From the NCBI GenBank assembly GCA_002286855.1, contig NRSV01000035.1, forward strand, positions 248,001 through 312,000: a stretch of 64,000 nucleotides of DNA. Reading direction: 5' to 3'. The DNA comes from Bipolaris cookei. Its lineage: Eukaryota > Ascomycota > Dothideomycetes > Pleosporales > Pleosporaceae. The notes under the pieces are model-generated. The model did no database searches. It saw nothing but the letters and a program-made list of their open reading frames with translations, and was not told where the DNA came from. Each line of letters begins with the position of its first letter. Position 1 is the stretch's first letter. Below are positions 53,979 to 64,000 of the stretch, one piece after another. The position numbers were made by a program, and so were the translations under genes.

Positions 53979-54784
53979 GGCTGTGGTTCTGCGAGGTGGT
54001 ATATCAGGTCAATGGGATATCGTACTGGGATGAGAGAAGATAATTGGGTTGTAGGTGTGGGGATTGCATTGGGAAGTGATATGACAGTAATGATATAGAA
54101 TAGGAAGACAGTTAAGCAGGGTGCTTTGTGTACTGTAGTCGAGTATTGTTGTGAAATAGCGTTTGCTTTCACTATGTCGTTACCTAAAGCAGTTTAGCGT
54201 TTGAAGTGAAATAGACTATCCAAACTTCAAGTACATACGTAGATCTTTATACGTGAACGATTGGGGGACTAAGCAAGGTATTGCAAGGATTCCTATTGTC
54301 TTTGGCTTCCACGGGGTCCAAATCAGTGGGCAATTCAACAGTCTTGTATTTATTGTCCGGTGGATGTGAGGATATAAATAACATAAGCTATTCCCTATCT
54401 GGGATAGCGATATGTACCTGAACATCTATTTTCTACTTCCGATTTGTTCAAGGAGACCACTCACTTACAGAACATTTCTGTCTTTGGTAGCACGGCCTCT
54501 ACCCATTACCTCAATTATTCAACCAATGTCAAAATTGAGTCCAAGTCCGTAACTCAAGTCCTTGAGTAGTTACCAAGTCACCCTCTATTCAGCAAGCTAT
54601 GCACAAACATGCTCTAATGGCCAATCACCAATAACCACCAACCACACAGTATATACTTCAAAACACCACGCCACTCATCAATCTCAATCATCATTTCCTT
54701 GCTATCATAATATATACAAGCCCCTCCCAACCCCTCAATTCCTATTACACCCTCAGATCGCATATCCTCCTACCCACCCCGACC
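53979..54784. other. Intergenic region, no gene
   Basis: Promoter of the minus-strand hypothetical followed by AT-rich sequence. Short frames on both strands have no support. Confidence 0.4.
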
Positions 54785-55310
54785 CTACAAACAAGAATCC
54801 AACTCCTGCACAGCCTTACAGCCATCCTTGCCAAGCGTATAATCGTCGCAAAGTGTATTACACGACACACCGGGCTTCACAAACACTCTACCCTGCTGAC
54901 TTGGGTCGCCACCAGGAGTTCCATACCAGGGGAGACGGAACTGCTGGCTCGTGTCGCCGGCATCACAGTTGTCTGCGCCTGTTGTTGCGTTAGCTCCCAG
55001 CATGAAAATCCAACCGAATCCTATAAGGTGGTTTGGTACTTTGTTGCTTTTTGCACCGGCAAGGCAAGGCAAAGCAAGGCAAGGGTGTCAGGAACAGGAA
55101 AAAGGAAAGAGAGAACATACGATATCCAGCCCTACAAGCACAATAATACGGCGCAGGCGTATTCGGATCGCTATGCCCCCAGACATACGTGCACGAAGTC
55201 GTGATATCGCAGCGATTGTAGCCAGGGCGGTAATCGCATTGTTCGCAGACGGGCTCGCCGGCGTAGACGAGGGAAAGGAGGGAGAATAGGGCGATGGTGA
55301 GGGTCTTCAT
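54785..55310 (-). CDS. Secreted cysteine-rich protein with EGF-like cysteine pattern
   Basis: Exons 55310-55121 and 54978-54785, joined over a 142-bp intron, give 127 residues. The signal peptide is MKTLTIALFSLLSLVYA. The mature part has twelve cysteines, including CEQCDYRPGYNRC and YYCACRAGYRADNC; the latter reads like the end of an EGF-like module (CxCxxGYxxxxC). Later come the spaced cysteines of CNTLCDDYTLGKDGC and a C-terminal SCL. The splice restores the GYRADNC pattern from two frames, which supports it. Likely a secreted, disulphide-rich wall or effector-type protein. Confidence 0.75.
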
Positions 55311-56461
55311 TATTACAAAGGGTAATGGGTGGTTGAGCGAGTGTGTATGCGTGTATGTGTGGAAAGAAGTGGTTTGGTGAGGATGTAGCGATGGATGGGT
55401 GGAGGTATGTTGGGGTGCTGGAAAGGGTAGTTTATATATACGTGAGCGGATGGTATGACTTTCTGTGAGATATCTATTTTAAGATTGGTGTAGTCTTTGG
55501 GTAAGTGAGCGGGTGAGTATTATCCCGCTGCATAGTCAAGTCTGACGGGTCCACAAATGGATGATGGAGTCGGAAGGAAGCAAGCTGACTTCAGACGTGG
55601 CAGCGCGTTTCTCGCATTCATCGTATAGTTTGGTGCGTTAGTTTGTTTATGGATTCTATCGAACAACACGAGACGGGTTTGCTGCGCGTGACGGACACAC
55701 AGGCCCGGAATCGCTTTGTAGGGTCATGGAGATTGTCTCATGGTAAGCTACAATCCAACAAAGACACAGATTACTACTATCATATAATCCTCAATTTTCA
55801 ACCTTCTGTCACGATTTTCCATCCATGGCCTACAGAAAGCAAGTAACGAATCACAAACCATCGAAGCGTTTGGTTGCTCGTACCAAAAGAAAGCTAATAC
55901 ACAAGGGTCTAATAATATAAAGTTTTGTCCCAATAATAAGCTGACAGCTCTCTATTACCCTCTCGCTCAAAAAAAAGCCTTGGCCGCACACTCCCAGATT
56001 CGCGATGGTAAGTGGCGTTCTTGACCCAAGAAATTGACATCGTATTTCCGCGCCACTGCGCATAGTATCGAGTACCGATTGTTGTGGTGTAGATGAATGG
56101 GAATTCCAGTGGATGTGCTGACAAAGACCATAGCAGTAGCTGAATCCGTCTCTTTGATCATGGGATCTCGTGTTTCCCCACCGTTCCGGCCCGCCGGTCA
56201 GCTTGAAGTGTGAAAACACGAGGTTAAACACGAGTCTGAAGGGGATGGGGAAGTAGGATCTATTTTTAGCAGGCGGAATGACATGTTTGCAAACAAGAAA
56301 AAAGGTGGTAGTAATGCGCACGTGACTTAAGAAAGCGAAAAAAGTATGTTGTATTGAATGAATCGCTCAGCCATACGAATGGTGCTGTAGCCGAGTTCCA
56401 AACGCCGGTCATGATAATAAATCCTCCATGTACTATTGATATACTGATTGTCGTGAACTCA
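55311..56461. other. Intergenic region, no gene
   Basis: Promoter of the secreted gene at its left. The rest is AT-rich, and the frames at 55643-56321 lack domains. Confidence 0.4.
55432..55441 (-). promoter_or_regulatory. TATA box of the secreted Cys-rich gene
   Basis: TATATATAAA on the minus strand, about 120-130 bp upstream of the ATG at 55310. Confidence 0.45.
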
Positions 56462-57626
56462 TCATCTCTTGCCCTTCTTGAGCACTAGGCCTTTCCAACC
56501 CTTGCTATCCTTGATGCGTCGGAGCGCCTTGCTCGCAATCGGATCCTTGGCCAAATCATCTAGGCAGGCCTTTTTCTCTTCTTCGCTCTCGTGCTCGTGG
56601 AACTCGCACCATTCCTTTTCCATCTTTGGCCGCTCGCCTCTTGCTAGCATGGTGACCAGCTCGAATAGGAAAGCTTGTGGCAGGTGGCTTCGCAGAGGAA
56701 TGGTGCGCTCATCATCGCGATCGGGGTTCCAGTACACAGAGTACATGTCGAGAAAGTACCTGCACAGTGGTGCGTCTGGAGGGAGGCTTTCGTATGCGGC
56801 AATGACGTTGCTGTGGTCAGGCATGACTTGCAGAATTTCGTCGTTTGTTTGCCACGCGAGAATGACAGCGCGGCTTAGTTTGGGAATCGAGTATCGGTGT
56901 GCGAAAACATAGAGCGATATGAAACGGCGCTCGAGGAATCCTTCCAAACTCCTCCATTTGTAGGGCCGTGAACAGCATGGGCATAGTGTTTCCTTGGGTA
57001 TCTCGGGCTTCTCTGCGGGGTTGCGAGGGGGCAATACTACCGGAGGCTTTTCAGCCTCAACTTCCCCCTGTACCTTCTCTGCGCTGGTTGTTGTTGGGCT
57101 GTTCGTTGCTTCGGCGGGTGCTGATGCGCCATCTGCGGGTGTTTCATCATCTAGAGCGATGCCCCATGAAGCAGTATCTACATCGTCGCCTTCGCCGTGC
57201 TCTGTAGGTGGAACACTGGTGTTGTCGCTTCCATTGACACTAATAGCATGTGTTGGAGGATGAACTTCCTTGCCGCCTTCAATCAGGTGATGCGGGATAA
57301 ATCCTGTGTAAAGCCAGAGCATAAATGCATCGAAGACGTCTGGACTAGTATCCTCTAGCTCAAGCGTTGAACTAGAGGAGTTGTAAGGCGAGTTGCTCTT
57401 CTCTTCTAAGCATGTGTTGAAGTATGTCGAGCATCTCCTCAAAAGTTCGCGATGGCAGCTGAAAGACTCAGGATGTTCCTTTCCACCAACTTTGATGGTG
57501 ATGATAGTTTGGTCAAAGTTTCTGCATCTGATTAGCCGTTGAGCCAGACATCGCCCCGAGCTTCACCATGGCTTACCGGAAAGTGTGGCCGAGCGTCGTT
57601 GCACCCTTGGAGTTCATGAAAGGCAT
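56462..57626 (-). CDS. BTB/POZ-domain protein
   Basis: Exon 1 (57626-57577) and exon 2 (57521-56462), with a 55-bp intron whose removal gives GHTFRNFDQTIITIKVGG, make 369 residues. Residues about 18-92 form a BTB fold typical of fungal BTB proteins (TIITIKVGGKEHPESFSCHRELLRRCSTYF ... LELEDTSPDVFDAFMLWLYTGFI). An Ala/Glu-rich disordered insert of ~100 residues and a CPCCSRPY motif separate it from a helical C-terminal part beginning FISLYVFAHRYSIPKLSRAV, the usual BACK-like continuation. Such proteins often act as Cullin-3 adaptors or in transcriptional regulation; the partner here is unknown. Confidence 0.85.
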
Positions 57627-58578
57627 TTTGATAAGATAATCTGGTTCATTCATCGCGGACTCATTGTGGGCAGTCCCAATTATTATATTCCCACACGTAT
57701 TGTGGCGCACCAGGAGCACTGAGAGGACGGTTTCAGCGACTGTACCAGCCCCATCTTGGCGTTGGATCTTGCAACGGTATAATGCTTGTAAGAGCTTCGG
57801 TTCACCGGGGGAGAAGGCTTAAGCGGAGAGTCGTATTGCTTGATTGAAACACGCTCATACAATAATAGCGAGTGACGGCTGGGTATTTCTCGGCGATCTT
57901 GGGACAGGGTAGGGATGGTTCGAAGACGTGCGGGAGAGGGTGGGTTTGAGCGCGGTTTCACAATGCTTGGCGGGGGCGAGATGCTTTCACGCGCGCCTGA
58001 CTTGGAAAAGATGTGCCTCACTGTCGTACAGCACCAACGCTAGATGTGTCCCTTCTGCGTCGTTTAAATTATTATTCCTGACGCATAAAGTCGTTCGAGA
58101 CAGGGATCAAATCCTGACACGTGATAACGTGGACACGTTGTCTTTGTAGGGTTCTGCGTCTAGATTGAGGACGTATGTCCATAGTAGTATCGTCAATGGC
58201 TACCTAGACCAACTTCGCCCATCATCAGACACAACCACCCACATTCAATATATACACTGGAAGATGCTCGACGACTCTGGGGTTTTACGGAGCGTACTGT
58301 TTCACTGCAGTCCTTGACACAGTAGTGCATCTACAACGCATCTGCCTCATCTTCGCAGCTCCGTGACTACACTAACCCGACTCGAAAGGTATGAGCCTAG
58401 TGATCTTGCAGTAGCTCCACAGGTGGATGCAGAGGCCCAACGTTGATCAGTGAGTACCGTTCACAGGAGTAAGTGGAGCATGATCAGGGACCTAGGATAG
58501 AAGAGGGTTTGAGGCTTCATGAAGAGTTGGAGTTTACGGATGTGAAAAGGCTTAGTCACTCCCTCCTCATCACCATTT
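57627..58578. other. Intergenic region, no gene
   Basis: Promoter of the BTB gene at its left and 3' flank of TRM3 at its right. The frames seen (57683-58021, 57928-58149, 58473-58658) overlap randomly and have no support. Confidence 0.4.
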
Positions 58579-61500
58579 TTAACTGGACATCTCCCCCCAT
58601 TCCCTCCACCACTCGTACAGCGCAATACCACCCGCCGTCTGCACGTCTACGAAAATGATGTTAGAGTGTGGTTCACAACTGCATATACAGGTTTGAGAGA
58701 ATTAGAACTCACTAAGACTTCTTGTCACGCCCACAGTCTTTATTTCCACGTTGCGATCAATGACTGCAAGCACCTCGGCTGAGATACCTTCTTTCTCGCT
58801 TCCGAGCACCAGGCAGCACTTCTTGGGCAGCGTTCCAATGTCTTGACGACGGACAACTTCAATCGTGTCAACATCACTACCAAGGTATGCGCCATCGACG
58901 CCTTCGTAACCCAAGATACCGCTGCGGTCTGTTTGTTCGATGCCCACGACCTCGTATCCTTGGCTCTTCACTTCCAATAAAAATGCAGGAACATCCAGTT
59001 CTTTGAGTTCCTTGATGGCAAGGTGCTTCTCTGATCTTACGCTCGTAGCCTTGAAGTCTTTGTGAGCAATTTTCTTGAGATCATCGATGTATAGAGCCTC
59101 CAGCCCAAAAGACTCGGATATACGCGAAAGACCTCCGAGGTTTGTGGGATTGTCAATCAGGGATGCGACAAGCATGACAGACGCGGGCCGCCGGTTTTGC
59201 ATGCTTGGTGGACCAGACGCTGGATGAAGGTTGTCTAGGTCGATACCGGCCTTGGTTTGTAGTGTGATCTGGCCGTCTTGATCTTCGTTAGACACAGCTG
59301 AAGGAGCTGCGGCCGCCGGTGTGTCACTAGCACTCTGTGTTCCTGGTGCAGTGCCCAGCTGTATGATTGCGGGAGGACACGTAACATGCATCGCTTGATC
59401 GTCGGATTCAAGCTCCTCGAAATCCTCATACGTGACCAATTCATCTTCTGGTGATTCAATAGAGAGGTACCGCCCTTGGAAAATACCCACCATATTGAAG
59501 TCTGCTTCAATATCGACCTTCAAGGTCCTTATCGTCCATGGAGAAGCACTGAACTTGTCGAGACGTCGGATAAAAGTATCCATAGCCAAGAGTGCAGGAT
59601 TTTCAACGACGGTCTTCCAACCCTTTTTGATTGCGAGGTCAAAGACTAGTGGGAACGCGAAATTCGCCTCATGGCGTATCTGAACTTTGGGACTTGCCGA
59701 ATATGCATTAAGTTGTATCATAAGCTGAGCAGTAAATACTTCGGACTCATAGGATGCGACTAGAAGGCCGAGCTTGATCAAGCTAGCAATGTGCATAGGA
59801 CTGTACTCATCCAAGTTCCGCAGCTGCTCGATGATTCTCGAAGACTTTCCTGGGAACTGGCGGTAGATGCGAGCTATTGTCCATTCAAGCAGATAGCGAT
59901 AACGTGGCCATGACTCTAGCGTCAAAGCATGCGTGAGTCCATCGAGATATGCATCAGCATCCGAATCACCGATGCAACGATGGCTCAATAAGAGGATTGC
60001 CTGTAGCTGTAAAGTCTTTTTCCAGGGACTCTTAACGGCGACTGGTGGCTGTTGATCTTTCCAGGGTTGGAGCAAGCGATTGAGAATGCTCTTGGCAACA
60101 TCTGACTGCCCTTCAGGGAATCGCCGTAGAATATCCAAGACAGCCGTGTATGCGTGCCATTCTCGTAGTCCATAATACGAGGTATACGTTCGATGTGGCA
60201 GGTATCGTTGTAGTCTTTCAGCAGCCACGACCTCGAACAAGAACTCTGGCTTGATGGATGCAGGATCATTTACAAAGTCTAAGATGTAATTTTCAAAGGG
60301 AAGAATACCTGTTATGGAAGGATTTGCAAAAGCAGCTTTGCGTAGCGATTTTGCAAGCGCTGCAAGTACGTAGGATCTACCCTTGGATAACCTTGTGAGA
60401 CGTGACATGGCTTTAGACAAAAGGTTTGTGAGATCTGTTGCGGGTTCTACATTGCTTCTTTGGTGATGCGCGACACAGATGTGTATGCACGCCGGGTGGA
60501 ACATCAAGGGTGGCAAGTGAACAGCAAATGGCCGAATGAAGTCGCGGATTTCAGCCTCTTCCCAAAGTGCTGCCAAGGCGGTATGCAACTCATCTGGATC
60601 GACAGCGTTGACGTCCATCTGATCGAGCAGCTTGATCAAGGCCTTGCAAGCAGGCGCAAATCTCTGGCCCTGAATGCAGCTATGCTTTGACTCGCATAAG
60701 TCTTTCAAGAAAAGCTGTAGTGACAGAGACGTAGTATCATCCAAGGTGGAGACTGTTGACTGATCCACTTGCTTCTCTAAGTTTTTACACCGAGCACGTA
60801 GAGATTCCTCGGCTGGCATCATCCCAGGCCCCGAGTCAGGGCGGATAAGATCGCAAAGCTTTCGGCAATGAATACTATGTAAATCGCTCGCCACCTCAGG
60901 AAGACCCGGAAGTCGTGCAAGGCTTAAGATTTCTGCAATATCGGCTGGCGCGAAATCCGGGTGTCCTGACAGTGGGGAATTGCTGTGTCGTGCGTTGAGA
61001 CCTGTTATGAGACCATTCAGTAAATACAGTATCGTCGGTTGAAATAACCGGCCGCGGGCATTCATGATGAATCGAATTACGCCCAATACAATGGCCCGCC
61101 CATGGCGGTTATCCACACCGATTTCTTGCGTGCTATCATCGTTCGACGGAACAAAATACGGACTGTCTTCAGTATCAGATGCAAATCTTGCGATAACAGC
61201 GGCTAAAGCCTCTCCATGGGCACAGGTAGTTTGCGTTCGGGTGGCAGTAAGCGTTGAAGTGAAGAGGCTCCCATCTGTTGCCCACGGGAGGAATCCGTCG
61301 AAGAGAAAGTGTATGTGGCCACTGATATCACCACGACACTATCAGAATATGGTTATTATTTGGAAAGCCAGCTTTTAATCAAGTTATGTTCTGCATCAGA
61401 ACTGTTGAAGTCTGCTTACCTGGATGACAAAGTCCATGTACCAGCGACCAATCATCTTCCTGACACTCTCTTGAATCAATGGATCGAGAGCTGCCGTGAG

Positions 61501-62517
61501 CAGAGTTGTCGTCATTGCCGGAGTGATTCTTGACGGAAGAGCGTTTGAGGATCCAAGTAATTTGGTCAATGACGAGAGAGAGTCTTCCACTTGCCCAGTG
61601 TAGCGATGCAGGACGATGGTCTCAAACAAGGTAGAGTAGAGATCGTACTTTTCCCGGTCCACGCCACTTGTAGCATACTGCATTGTTGGAGTATCGATGC
61701 GATCAGTTGTAGCCAGAAAAGATTGTCGAATGATGCCGAGGCAGTACTTGCGCTGGTCTGCATGGCCTTTGACGAGACCGAGTCTAAGTTTTTTCCAGTA
61801 TTGTTCGTCCCTTACGCATTCGAACTTAAGGCCACTGGATGCGGCCAGCGAAATCCATTGAAACCAAGTTTTATAAATATTGCTCGATCTAGCAGCAAAA
61901 CGCTTCGCATCAAGAGTGCTCAGTTTGTTCCACAACGACTCATTGATTATACGGTCGAGTTCAATGGGCGAATTTTCCCTTTTGTTCTTCAATAATGAGA
62001 AGAAAGCGGATAACACTTCGTGTGCAGCCTCATCTGATCCATTGGTACCCAGAAAGCCCGATAGAAGACTAAGTGTATCGACATCGACCATGTGGTCCTC
62101 TGCTCCTGGCACCCAGAAACAGCATTTCAAAAAGTGCAGATATGTCTTTGCAGACGCGAGCTTTTCGGGATTACCAGAAAGATCTTGTCTTGATCGAACA
62201 AGGGCATTATAAAGCCCAGTCTTGAGATGAGCTGCTACCAGCGATTCTCGGTTAAGACACAACTCTGCGACCTTATAAAGATGATCTGAGGATGATTCGT
62301 CGGCTAGGCGCGTTAATACGATGTCCCACAGCTCCCGGTGCTGCACGGTGCCCGCGGGTCCGGCATCAGATCCGTTGGTTGGTAGGAGTCGAAGGCAAAT
62401 GTCGAGTGCGCTGATATCAATGCCATGCGGTGCGGCTTTGAGCTTGGCAAGGCTGGCGTCAAAGGCAGCTTGCCGGGTGTGCTCATCCAATAGGCTCAGC
62501 ACTGCAGCAGTGGCCAT
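58579..62517 (-). CDS. TRM3: tRNA (guanosine-2'-O)-methyltransferase TRM3
   Basis: Three exons (62517-61420, 61338-58713, 58646-58579; introns 81 and 66 bp) give 1263 residues. The long helical N-terminal region resembles Trm3/TARBP1. The C-terminal SPOUT (SpoU-class) domain has its three motifs: NRRPASVMLVASLIDNPTNLGGLSR; CCLVLGSEKEGIS; and, after the last splice, TRSLNVQTAGGIALYEWW. The last motif forms the AdoMet-binding knot and is completed only by exon 3. The enzyme methylates the 2'-OH of G18 in several tRNAs. Without the final intron the frame would stop six residues after TRSL, losing the knot. Confidence 0.93.
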
Positions 62518-63304
62518 GTTGGGCAGGAAGGCCCGTCGGCAGGACCGTATAATGGGGAGAGCTGACGTTTCTCGTAGTGCGGTGTAACGCTGTTGTGGGA
62601 TTTCTGTTGCCGTCTCAAGTAGAGGCGATGAGTCTGACCAGTCACATCTCTCCTGGCGAATTTTTTAGTCGCTAGGTACGGCGTCTTCGCGCCCGACAAC
62701 ATCTAGCATGCCCAACGCTGAGAAAAGAGCGGTATCCAAATTTAGCTGTCATGGTCGGTGAGGATGCTCTGCCGTCCACTTTGGATTTGTTTTGCACCGG
62801 AGGCAACGTTTGTTATTATTCCGCATGACGTAGAAGGTCATTTGGCTGCCGGGTGAGGAGCAGGGAATGCTCTGTTGAGCGAATTGCTAGGGACCGACGG
62901 TGCATCGACGTCCCGAACTACTTTCATGGTCCATCCATCTATTCCCGCCGTGATCATCCATGTGGCTTGTAGGGATTGTCGACCCATCATGTATGCTTCC
63001 GCTGCGCCACGGTATGAAGACGGGCGGCTGGTGGGTTGCCAAGCAGTGACGTGGTGGTCATCGCACCGGCAACGGCGTGTTGACACGCCCCAAACATTGA
63101 CTCTCGAGTCATGGCAGGAGCGATCCGTGCACTAACTCAACACCAGCTACTACTATGCACCTGGTGTACATTGACCGGTCGCAACCGCTCTGGCGATCAT
63201 ACTGTCCCTTAATAGGAGACCAACTGGACGACAAAATGTATCCGCTACATACAACCGCTTCGGCGCCTTCCATGCGTGCATCCGCCGACATCTCATATGC
63301 ACAC
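62518..63304. promoter_or_regulatory. Divergent promoter region TRM3 / kinesin
   Basis: About 790 bp between the two start codons. The plus-strand frame upstream of 63305 is open back to 63155 and could extend the kinesin N-terminus, but it shows no conserved sequence. Confidence 0.4.
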
Positions 63305-64000
63305 ATGTCTCCACCAACACCCATCAACGATGACCCGGGCAATGTCAAGGTCGTGGTGCGATGTAGGGCTTTTGTGCCGAGAGGTAGAGATCCCACAATT
63401 TCTATATGTTGTTGCATACTGATCCGCCGCAGAAAAGGAAAAGGGCACAAAATGCCTGATCCGAATGGACCTAGCGACTCAGAAGACGACGCTCTATGCG
63501 CCCGAGGACAGCGATAGTAATGGACGCCGGTTTTACGAGGACAAGGAATTCACCTTCGATCGCTCATACTGGTCGCACGACGAGAGTGACCCCCACTATG
63601 CGCACCAGGAGGATGTTTACCGCTCTTTCGGTGAGGAGTTCTTGGATCACAACTTTGCCGGCTACCATACCTGCATCTTTGCCTATGGACAGACGGGTTC
63701 GGGAAAGAGTTACACCATGATGGGCACGCCGGATAACCCAGGCCTAATTCCGCGAACCTGCGAAGAGTTGTTTGCCAGAATAAGGCACGAGCCGTCACCC
63801 AACACCAACTACCACGTCCAGGTATCCTACTTTGAGGTCTACAACGAGCACGTGCGTGACTTGCTCCAGCCCAGGACGAACCCTCCCGTCTACCTCAAGA
63901 TTCGCGAGAGTCAGAAGGATGGCGTTTATGTGCAAGGCCTGACTGAAGCCGAAGTCAAGTGCTATGCTGACGTTGCGCGCCTGATGAAAGTTGGCGACAT
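63305..64000 (+). CDS. Kinesin-3-like motor protein, N-terminal part (runs off right edge)
   Basis: Exon 1 (63305-63383) encodes MSPPTPIND..., then GNVKVVVRCRAFVPR. A 49-bp intron follows, and exon 2 (from 63433) continues KCLIRMDLATQKTTLYAPED ... FTFDRSYWSHDESDP. The P-loop GQTGSGKSYTM is intact. The FTFDRSYWSH block and the ...IPRTCEELFARI... stretch are typical of Unc104/KIF1-type kinesins, which carry vesicles and early endosomes along microtubules in hyphae. The window ends inside the motor domain, before the switch and neck regions, so FHA or PH domains cannot be checked. Residue choices in the nucleotide pocket look functional. Confidence 0.85.

Overview
The window is nuclear DNA of a filamentous ascomycete (Pezizomycotina). 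Several features point towards Dothideomycetes/Pleosporales, but that is inference. Introns are short (44-142 bp), with GTRNGT donors and CTAAC-like branch points. The genes include secreted AA9 polysaccharide monooxygenases, a D-arabinono-1,4-lactone oxidase, a SIN-pathway Cdc14 and an NCS1 permease. Gene-rich blocks alternate with AT-rich, transposon-rich blocks, and one LINE remnant carries premature stops of the kind left by repeat-induced point mutation (RIP). I found no tRNA, rRNA or CRISPR signal.

Left block (1-9.4 kb). The 5' half of an ALO1-type lactone oxidase enters at the left edge. A transposon island follows: a LINE ORF1-like remnant, a 5'-truncated LINE ending in a (TAA)-rich tail, a decayed pogo/Fot1 transposase and a second, stop-riddled LINE. 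Inside the island is an intact gene joining ankyrin repeats to a zinc-dependent nucleic-acid deaminase-like domain. A ~275-bp dispersed repeat at 8.2-8.5 kb has an inverted, ~90% identical partner at 34.0-34.3 kb.

First gene block (9.4-30.9 kb). In order: a secreted Cu-only superoxide dismutase-like gene with apparent frame breaks at both ends; a multi-pass membrane protein with an F-box and a Cys-rich tail; cdc14; a complete pogo-family transposon with terminal inverted repeats and a TA target duplication; a PAP2-family lipid phosphatase/transferase; a small secreted protein; a DUF4112 protein; the decapping enzyme DCP2; a single-pass membrane protein; and a Q/P/Y/G-rich glycine-zipper protein.

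Gene-poor block (30.9-36.5 kb). It is AT-rich and holds the second copy of the dispersed repeat. It also contains a two-exon 87-residue secreted Cys-rich protein that becomes visible only after splicing.

Right gene block (36.5-64 kb). In order: an NCS1 nucleobase permease (five exons), an AA9 monooxygenase, Cdt2 (CRL4 adaptor), RRP5 (ribosome biogenesis), a second AA9 monooxygenase with a Ser/Pro-rich tail, a disordered acidic protein, a secreted Cys-rich protein, a BTB protein, the tRNA 2'-O-methyltransferase TRM3, and the start of a kinesin-3 motor running off the right edge. cdt2/RRP5, TRM3/kinesin and DUF4112/DCP2 are divergent pairs with 550-790 bp between start codons. All exon boundaries were deduced by eye from splice motifs, reading phase and family conservation, not from transcripts.
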